DNA from: JAQBDA01 sp964525785
GTDB taxonomy: Bacteria; Chloroflexota; Anaerolineae; Anaerolineales; UBA4823
Reading direction: 5' to 3'
DNA length: 13,822 nt
Assembly (NCBI GenBank): GCA_964525785.1
Contig: CAZGIX010000123.1
Coordinates: 1-13,822, forward strand
The notes beneath the pieces were generated by a model that was not told the origin of the DNA, ran no database searches, and worked only from the letters and a program-made list of their open reading frames with translations. A program made the translations under genes and the position numbers. This document shows, piece by piece, positions 12,508 through 13,822 of this stretch. Each line of letters begins with the position of its first letter. The stretch's first letter is position 1.

Positions 12508-13554
12508 TCATGCCTCGTCCTTGTCTTCGTCTTCGTCGAGGTCCTCGTCTTCATCATCGTCGCTGTCATCGTCGCTGTCATCGTCGAGATCTTCTTCATC
12601 TGCTTCTGCATCTTCAGCTTCTGCTTCCGCAGCCAGGTCCTCAACCTCCAGCTCTTCACCGGCCTCGGACTCTGGCTCACCTTCCTCGCCGAGCTCCACA
12701 ACCGGTTCCTCGCCCTCGACAACTAAGAGCTCGTCCTCCGAGGTGACCAGGACAGTTTTCGGGGTCAGCTTTGCCAGGGTGGCTTCGCCAAGCAGCTCTT
12801 CATCGGACAATTCAGCTTCCTCGGCATAGGCGCGCATCCCTTCACGCACCGGCTCGATCTCCTCTTCCTTGCGCATGCCCCAGCCTTCCACAGCGGCGTC
12901 GGCGATCTTGCCGACCAGCAGCTTGATAGCCCGGATGGCATCGTCGTTGGATGGGATGACGTAATCCACGTTGGACGGGTCGCAGTTCGTATCAACCAGA
13001 GCAACCACCGGGATGTTGAGCAGGTTGGCCTCGTGGATGGCGGTCTCCTCGCGGCGCACGTCGACCACGAACAGGGCTTCGGGCAGGCGCGTAAGGCCGC
13101 GGATGCCGCCCAGAAGCATATCCAGGCGCTCGATCTCGCGGTTGTTGAGCAGGGCTTCTTTCTTTGTTATGCGCTCGAAATCGCCCTTATCGCGCATGCG
13201 CTCCAGCTTCTCCAGCTCGTTGATGCGCTGGCGGATGGTGCGCCAGTTGGTGAGCATGCCGCCCAGCCAGCGCTGAGTGACGTAGGGCATGCCGGCGCGG
13301 GTGGCTTCGGCCTGGATGGTTTCCTGGGCCTGGCGCTTGGTGCCCACGAAGAGCACTGTACCGCCGGCGGCGACGGTGTCGCGCACCAGGGCATACGATT
13401 GTTCCAGGGCCTTGACGGTTTTTTGAAGATCGATGATGTGGATGCTGTTGCGCTCGGTGAAGATATACGGCTTCATGGCAGGGTGCCATTTGTAGGTGCG
13501 GTGCCCAAAGTGCACGCCGCTCTCCAGAAGCGCTTTCATAGAAATAATGGCCAT
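12508..13554 (-). CDS. rpsB: 30S ribosomal protein S2 with long acidic C-terminal extension
   Basis: Structural protein of the small ribosomal subunit. Residues 1 to about 228 match the S2 family: GVHFGHRTYKWHPAMKPYIF (13-32), FVGTKRQAQETI (69-80), RWLGGMLTNW (95-104), and PVVALVDTNCDP with YVIPSNDDAIRAI (182-211). The remaining 120 residues are additional. From about 276 they are very acidic, ending in D/S/E runs (322-346). Typical bacterial S2 has about 230-260 residues. The ATG at 13554 has AAGGAG 7 bases upstream. It is the first gene of the operon, behind its own promoter and a structured leader, and ends in an ATGA-type junction with tsf. The frame is continuous, so the tail is not a frameshift artefact visible here. 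Confidence 0.96.
   Translation of the reverse strand: MAIISMKALLESGVHFGHRTYKWHPAMKPYIFTERNSIHIIDLQKTVKALEQSYALVRDTVAAGGTVLFVGTKRQAQETIQAEATRAGMPYVTQRWLGGMLTNWRTIRQRINELEKLERMRDKGDFERITKKEALLNNREIERLDMLLGGIRGLTRLPEALFVVDVRREETAIHEANLLNIPVVALVDTNCDPSNVDYVIPSNDDAIRAIKLLVGKIADAAVEGWGMRKEEEIEPVREGMRAYAEEAELSDEELLGEATLAKLTPKTVLVTSEDELLVVEGEEPVVELGEEGEPESEAGEELEVEDLAAEAEAEDAEADEEDLDDDSDDDSDDDEDEDLDEDEDKDEA
12555..12586. repeat. 12-bp tandem repeat in the rpsB acidic tail
   Basis: CATCGTCGCTGT occurs twice in tandem (12555-12566, 12567-12578), followed by a partial copy CATCGTCG (12579-12586). On the coding strand it encodes the repeated D-D-S-D unit of the RpsB tail. The in-frame unit length would let slippage change tail length without breaking the frame. 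Confidence 0.85.
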
Positions 13555-13697
13555 GTTAACACTCCTTGCGTTAGACCTCCGCTTCCTTCATCCCTGACCG
13601 GAGCCTCGGCCGGGGCACGCCCGGTCAAGTCGGGAAGCGTGTGAGATAGGGTTGGCCCCGCACTCGGGGCACAAGTTCTCCCGCCTGGGGCGGGAGC
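13555..13697 (-). promoter_or_regulatory. Structured 5' leader of the rpsB-tsf transcript
   Basis: Between the predicted start (near 13697) and the rpsB ATG lie about 140 bases with three hairpins: CTCCCGCC/GGCGGGAG (13678-13685 with 13689-13696), GCCCCG/CGGGGC (13655-13660 with 13665-13670), and an outer GACCGG/CCGGTC (13596-13601 with 13621-13626) enclosing a GC-rich inner palindrome. No T-run follows any of them. It may be a site for autoregulation by S2, as known for rpsB leaders in some bacteria, but no recognised motif is claimed. Confidence 0.5.
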
Positions 13698-13703
13698 GGG
13701 GGA

Positions 13704-13732
13704 AGTATATCACGGCGGCGAGGATTCGTCCA
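13704..13732 (-). promoter_or_regulatory. Promoter of the rpsB-tsf operon
   Basis: Minus strand TGGACG (13732-13727), a 17-base spacer ending in TGA, then TATACT (13709-13704). The -10 is one base from consensus and the -35 matches 4 of 6. The position upstream of a ribosomal operon fits. Confidence 0.72.
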
Positions 13733-13822
13733 GAGCGGAGGAGAAAAATGTTAGCGCAAAGTAGTAGAGGGTTCTTCCCAAATTTATGTGAATCGGGTGA
13801 ATCCAAGCAGGGTATAACCTGC
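13733..13822. other. Non-coding window edge with a near-perfect palindrome
   Basis: No gene is recognisable in these 90 bases. They are more AT-rich than the surrounding genes. The last 16 bases (13807-13822, GCAGGGTATAACCTGC) are palindromic except for one base pair and contain a TATAAC core, so they could be an operator or promoter for a gene outside the window. Confidence 0.35.

Noticed and set aside
12098..12829. Open frame on the plus strand with a long poly-serine stretch opposite the rpsB tail
   Set aside because: The serine run is the complement of the GAT/GAC/GAA codons of the acidic S2 tail; there is no independent evidence for a gene.

Overview
The window looks like a GC-rich chromosome segment from a member of the Chloroflexota, probably an Anaerolineae-like lineage. 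This rests on three things: a short-form EF-Ts, the housekeeping order rpsB-tsf-pyrH-frr-uppS-cdsA, and a large secreted protein ending in a basic/aromatic 'xLPxxxR' tail that I recall from secreted proteins of this phylum. I could not run a search, so the assignment is inference.

Bases 1-3102 (+ strand) hold a metal-uptake operon: a Fur-family repressor, a CbiM/NikM S-component fused to a PDGLE (CbiN/NikN-like) domain, the CbiQ/EcfT transmembrane protein and the CbiO ATPase. Together they form an energy-coupling-factor importer for Ni2+ or Co2+. A perfect 16-bp palindrome built from two TTGCAA units lies on the likely transcription start, directly after an extended -10 element. It resembles the nickel regulator Nur's box and suggests autoregulated nickel uptake. 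A foldback repeat (about 3171-3292) separates this operon from the convergent metK.

Bases 3334-4899 (- strand) hold metK (SAM synthetase) behind a consensus sigma70 promoter, a textbook SAM-I (S-box) riboswitch with overlapping antiterminator and terminator, and an extra long hairpin between the terminator and the ribosome binding site. Excess SAM should therefore shut off its own synthesis. Bases 4900-5058 hold no gene, only a GC-rich palindrome. From 5059 a consensus promoter drives a 1174-residue secreted multidomain protein: signal peptide, FN3-like domain, beta-helix, beta-sandwich, metzincin-type protease with HExxHxxGxxH and a Met-turn, and Ig-like domains.

Bases 8776-13732 (- strand) carry rpsB-tsf, a terminator, a small MITE-like insertion with a candidate 5-bp target duplication, then pyrH-frr-uppS-cdsA. 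These serve translation, ribosome recycling, UMP phosphorylation, undecaprenyl-PP synthesis and CDP-diacylglycerol synthesis. RpsB carries an unusual acidic C-terminal extension of about 120 residues, and its promoter is followed by a strongly structured leader. The last 90 bases hold no identifiable gene. No tRNA, rRNA, CRISPR array or transposase gene was seen.
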